Source of the DNA: Mariprofundus sp.
GTDB taxonomy: Bacteria > Pseudomonadota > Zetaproteobacteria > Mariprofundales > Mariprofundaceae
NCBI GenBank assembly: GCA_030951095.1
Contig: JAUZQI010000036.1
Location: 1-9,011, forward strand
Length of the DNA: 9,011 bases
Direction: 5' to 3'
Part shown: positions 6,609-9,011 of the stretch, one piece after another
Position numbering within the stretch: position 1 is the first letter of the stretch
Layout of the letters: each line of letters opens with the position of its first letter
Made by a program: the position numbers and the translations under genes
Notes under the pieces: generated by a model
Seen by the model: only the letters and a program-made list of their open reading frames with translations
Told to the model about the DNA's origin: nothing
Databases searched by the model: none

Positions 6609-7047
6609 TTCGATCAGCTTTGAGCAACTGCGACAGCCGCTCATCCTGCTGGGCCAATATTTGCACCGCCAACAGGCCTGCGTTTTTGGCTCCGTTAATG
6701 CCGACTGTCGCCACAGGCAAGCCCGACGGCATCATGACCGTGGAATGCAAGGCATCCTCGCCCTGCAGCGGGCCGACAGCCATCGGCACGCCAATCACTG
6801 GCTTTATAGTCTTGGAGCAAACCACGCCTGCCAGATGCGCAGCCATCCCTGCAGCACAGATAAACACCTGACAGCCAGCTATTTCGGCATCTTTCACTGC
6901 CTGAATGGTTGCTTCCGGCGTTCTGTGTGCTGAGCGAATCATGGTTTTGTAAGGCACGCCGAACTCATCCAGTACGGCTTCGGTCTTCTCCATCACAGGC
7001 CTATCGGACTTGCTGCCCATCAATATCAATACTTTCAAAGGTTCCAC
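6574..7047 (-). CDS. purE: N5-carboxyaminoimidazole ribonucleotide mutase, class I PurE
   Basis: Cytoplasmic enzyme converting N5-CAIR to CAIR in de novo purine synthesis. The 157-residue protein carries MGSKSD at 10-15, SAHRTPE at 39-45, the [12 protein letters not shown] loop at 64-75 and [13 protein letters not shown] further on. SAHRTP together with AAGMAAHL marks class I; class II AIR carboxylases have SAHKT and AGRSN in those places. Class I needs PurK to supply N5-CAIR, and no purK is in this window. The start is GTG at 7045-7047, directly after the purD stop, with GGGAG (in the last purD codons) six bases upstream. The 3' end overlaps the TsaC-like gene by 35 bases if that gene starts at 6608. 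Linkage to purD indicates joint expression. Confidence 0.96.
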   Translation of the reverse strand: MEPLKVLILMGSKSDRPVMEKTEAVLDEFGVPYKTMIRSAHRTPEATIQAVKDAEIAGCQVFICAAGMAAHLAGVVCSKTIKPVIGVPMAVGPLQGEDALHSTVMMPSGLPVATVGINGAKNAGLLAVQILAQQDERLSQLLKADRNAQAEAILSEA

Positions 7048-8322
7048 TCAACTCTCCCTTGCAACAGCGCGATAGCCGATATCTCTTCTATAAAATCCAC
7101 CCGGCCAGTCCAGAGATTCCAGCGCATGATAAACCGTATGCTGTGCTTCTTTAACCGTAGCCCCCGTGGCGGTGACTCCCAAAACACGGCCACCTCCATT
7201 CACAATTGCGCCATTTTTCGCAGCTGTGCCGGCATGAAATACTGTCGTCCCCGCTGCTGCAATCGCATCAAGACCGCCGATTGGCTGGCCTTTTTCAAAA
7301 CTGCCCGGATAACCGTCGGATGCCACAACAACACACAGCGCAGAACCTTTTTCCCATTCCAGTTCGATTCCATCCAGCCGTTTTTCAGCGGCGGCCAGCA
7401 ATACTTCACCCAAATCGGATTTCAGACGATTCATCAACGGCTGACATTCAGGATCGCCGAATCGGACATTGAATTCCAGCGTTTTCGGCCCGTCTTCAGT
7501 CAGCATAACGCCCACATACAGGGTGCCGATAAATTCCGCACCCTTCCTTTTCAATGCGGCAACAATGGGGCGGGCAATCGTTTCCAGCACTTGTTCAGCC
7601 ACCGCAGCAGTCACGCATGGGGCCGGAGAATAAGCCCCCATGCCGCCTGTATTCGGCCCCAAATCGCCATCCAGCAAGGCTTTGTGATCCTGTGAAGATG
7701 CCAGCGGTAAAATCGTATCGCCAGAGACAATGAATAGACAACTGGCTTCTTCCCCTACCAGACACTCCTCGATAATCACCTGTGAACCGGCCTCGCCAAA
7801 CGCATTGCCTGAAAGCATATCGCGCACGGCATCCACAGCTTTTTTCTCGCTCTGCGCCACAATCACGCCTTTACCCGCCGCCAGCCCGGACGCCTTGACC
7901 ACGATGGGAGCACCCCAGCTACGAATCGTATCAATCGCCTCATCGACATTCACATGCACTTCAAAACGCGCCGTCGGAATGCCAGCCTCGTACATCAAAC
8001 GTTTGGAGAATGATTTGCTTCCCTCCAGATTTGCTGCCGCCTTATCCGGCCCGAACACTGCAAAACTTTTCTCACGCAACCTGTTACCCAACCCGGCCAC
8101 CAGCGGCACTTCCGGGCCGACCACGATCAAATCCGGTTTTTCAGATGCGGCCAAAGCCAGCAGCCCATTGATATTTTCAGCGCCTACCGGCACACAACGC
8201 GCATCAGCGGCAATGCCCGGATTACCCGGTGCGCACACGACTTCGCTGACGGAAACCGAACGCTTCAATTTCCAGCATAATGCATGCTCGCGACCACCGC
8301 CGCCAACGACCAGAACTTTCAT
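7048..8322 (-). CDS. purD: Phosphoribosylamine-glycine ligase (GAR synthetase)
   Basis: Second step of purine synthesis: joins glycine to 5-phosphoribosylamine with ATP. At 424 residues it is full length (E. coli 429). The N-terminal MKVLVVGGGGREHAL at 1-15 is the family start. APGNPGIA at 31-38 and VVGPEVPLVAG at 67-77 follow. The ATP-grasp part shows GSKSFSK at 101-107, VVKASGLAAGKGV at 141-153, QDHKALLDGDLGPNTGGMGAYSPAP at about 211-235 (residues matching the PurD signature), and FNVRFGDPECQ at 284-294, which carries the metal-binding acid and the arginine. ATG at 8320-8322 is preceded by GAGG (complement of 8328-8331) at 5 bases. A 99-base gap separates it from the upstream iron-sulfur subunit gene; purE follows without spacing. 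Identity is certain. Confidence 0.97.
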   Translation of the reverse strand: MKVLVVGGGGREHALCWKLKRSVSVSEVVCAPGNPGIAADARCVPVGAENINGLLALAASEKPDLIVVGPEVPLVAGLGNRLREKSFAVFGPDKAAANLEGSKSFSKRLMYEAGIPTARFEVHVNVDEAIDTIRSWGAPIVVKASGLAAGKGVIVAQSEKKAVDAVRDMLSGNAFGEAGSQVIIEECLVGEEASCLFIVSGDTILPLASSQDHKALLDGDLGPNTGGMGAYSPAPCVTAAVAEQVLETIARPIVAALKRKGAEFIGTLYVGVMLTEDGPKTLEFNVRFGDPECQPLMNRLKSDLGEVLLAAAEKRLDGIELEWEKGSALCVVVASDGYPGSFEKGQPIGGLDAIAAAGTTVFHAGTAAKNGAIVNGGGRVLGVTATGATVKEAQHTVYHALESLDWPGGFYRRDIGYRAVARES

Positions 8323-8421
8323 GAATACCTCATTAAACCTGGAAACTGCTACATATCCTGCAACAGAAACGGGTAGGCTAGGAGATTGGGACGCTTAGGC
8401 AAGCGCAGGAAACTCAGCCGC
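8323..8421 (-). other. Intergenic gap before purD, no clear promoter or terminator
   Basis: The 99-base gap between the iron-sulfur subunit gene and purD holds the purD Shine-Dalgarno and a short hairpin, CGCTT-AGGC-AAGCG (8392-8405), with a 5-bp stem and no T-tract. No pair of -35/-10 boxes with proper spacing stood out. A change from an energy-metabolism operon to purine genes would make a promoter or terminator plausible here, but the sequence does not show one I can defend. Confidence 0.4.
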
Positions 8422-8931
8422 CTATTTACCGATAGCTAGAAGAATGCCCCGAATGATATCGGTAGGCGTTGGCGGACAACCATGGATGACCACGTCGACA
8501 GGAATGATATCGGCAACAGTGCCGGCAATGGCGTAATTATCTTTGCCGAACACACCGCAATTGGCGGCGCAATCGCCCATGGCAATCACCAGTGCAGGTT
8601 GCGGCATGGCGTCGAAGGTCATTTTTAACGCCGTTTCCATATTGCGCGTCACCGGCCCGGTCACCAGCAGCATGTCGGCGAAACGCGGAGAGGCGGTGAA
8701 ATGGATGCCGAAGCGTTCAATATCGTAATAGGCGTTATTGGCGGCGTGGATCTCCAGTTCGCAGCCATTGCAGGAACCGGCATCAACCGCACGAATGGCC
8801 AGCGAACCGGCAAAGCGCTTGCGAATGATCGGGGCAAGTTGTTCTCCGATTTGTTCAATCTCGTTGTTCGCTTCGGCCAGCGGCTCGGTAATCGTGCCGA
8901 TTTTAGCCAGTTGTTTGAGGATTCTAATCAT
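8422..8931 (-). CDS. NuoB/HyfI-like [4Fe-4S] small subunit of a complex I-like (hydrogenase-related) complex
   Basis: Belongs to the NADH:quinone oxidoreductase 20-kDa / [NiFe]-hydrogenase small subunit family, which carries the proximal cluster passing electrons to or from the large subunit. The four ligands are visible: C54 and C57 in AGSCNGCELE, C121 in MGDCAANCG and C152 in HGCPPTP. The CNGCE spacing resembles group 4 hydrogenases and Ehr complexes; NuoB of respiratory complex I has adjacent cysteines. At 169 residues it is shorter than E. coli HyfI or NuoB and near EchC/MbhJ-type subunits. The ATG at 8929-8931 overlaps the stop of the upstream gene as ATGA, so coupling is likely, and no good Shine-Dalgarno is present. 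A role in proton- or sodium-coupled energy conservation is inferred. It is the last gene of its operon. Confidence 0.88.
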   Translation of the reverse strand: MIRILKQLAKIGTITEPLAEANNEIEQIGEQLAPIIRKRFAGSLAIRAVDAGSCNGCELEIHAANNAYYDIERFGIHFTASPRFADMLLVTGPVTRNMETALKMTFDAMPQPALVIAMGDCAANCGVFGKDNYAIAGTVADIIPVDVVIHGCPPTPTDIIRGILLAIGK

Positions 8932-9011
8932 ACGTCATTGCCCGAATAGGAGCAGTTAAAGGATTTGTTGTTGAGCGGAAAATCAGGCACGGGCACTTCG
9001 CGTACGGCCAG
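8928..9011 (-). CDS. C-terminal fragment of an upstream gene, probably the HyfG/NuoD-like large subunit
   Basis: The last 27 codons of an open frame enter from the right edge and end with TGA at 8928-8930, overlapping the next gene's ATG. The tail reads PDFPLNNKSFNCSYSGNDV. I cannot assign it from motifs alone. Its position directly before a HyfI-like small subunit, and the closing SFN-SYSG-D pattern, suggest the catalytic-type large subunit of the same complex. If so, it lacks the C-terminal DPCxxC(x2)H/R motif that provides two nickel ligands in true [NiFe] hydrogenases, which would make this an Ehr-type complex. The rest of the gene lies outside the window, so the first nickel motif cannot be examined. 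Confidence 0.6.
   Translation of the reverse strand: MAVREVPVPDFPLNNKSFNCSYSGNDV

Noticed and set aside
6015..6644. TsaC-like gene as a frameshifted pseudogene
   Set aside because: Family landmarks stay in one frame from LLRQGG to the C-terminus and length is normal; only the YPTE motif differs.
6418..6933. Plus-strand open frame of 171 codons antisense to purE and the TsaC-like gene
   Set aside because: Shadow frame with no family resemblance; both minus-strand genes have clear homology signatures over the same bases.
8350..8378. TATGTA box as a purD promoter
   Set aside because: The position 17 bases upstream reads GCCTAC, nothing like a -35.
7730..8398. Plus-strand open frame of 222 codons antisense to purD
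   Set aside because: It is a mirror of purD codon bias, low in recognisable motifs and rich in Ser/Thr/Ala; purD on the other strand is certain.
8392..8405. Hairpin CGCTT-AGGC-AAGCG as a terminator for the complex I-like operon
   Set aside because: Only five base pairs and no T-tract on either strand.

Overview
The window reads as a compact, almost fully coding stretch of a Gram-negative bacterial chromosome, most likely proteobacterial. All twelve recognisable genes lie on the minus strand, so transcription runs from position 9011 toward 1. Supporting evidence is System II (ResB/CcsB) cytochrome c maturation, a class I PurE, a zinc-cysteine (C+) L31, an L27 that starts directly at MAHKKAGG without the cleaved Firmicutes extension, and GC content that looks close to 50%. 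I cannot fix the class: Beta-, Gamma- and Zetaproteobacteria all remain possible. There are no tRNA or rRNA genes, insertion sequences, CRISPR arrays or prophage genes.

Layout in transcription order. (1) 9011-8422: the last 27 codons of a gene that overlaps, by ATGA, a NuoB/HyfI-like iron-sulfur subunit. The pair looks like the end of a complex I-like, energy-converting hydrogenase or hydrogenase-related (Ehr) operon. (2) 8322-6015: purD, purE and a divergent TsaC/YrdC-family gene, tightly packed. (3) 5991-3056: resB and ccsB, the two-protein System II machine for cytochrome c haem attachment. (4) 3003-949: galU, tsaB and a low-molecular-weight protein tyrosine phosphatase, with overlapping ends and a good extended -10 promoter in front of galU. 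(5) 746-1: rpmE, rplU and the start of rpmA, three large-subunit ribosomal protein genes behind a 202-base leader/intergenic region.

Functionally this is mostly housekeeping: purine synthesis, t6A tRNA modification (TsaB plus a TsaC-like protein), cytochrome c assembly, UDP-glucose supply and ribosomal proteins. Four genes start with non-ATG codons (rpmE, tsaB and purE with GTG; galU with TTG). No strong Rho-independent terminator was found in any gap.

Points that deserve a second look: an rpmE leader that can form two mutually exclusive structures; a five-unit in-frame 15-bp repeat inside tsaB; a TsaC-like protein lacking the conserved YPTE motif; and a large-subunit-like C-terminus with no DPCxxC nickel-ligand motif beside an iron-sulfur subunit that keeps all its cysteines.
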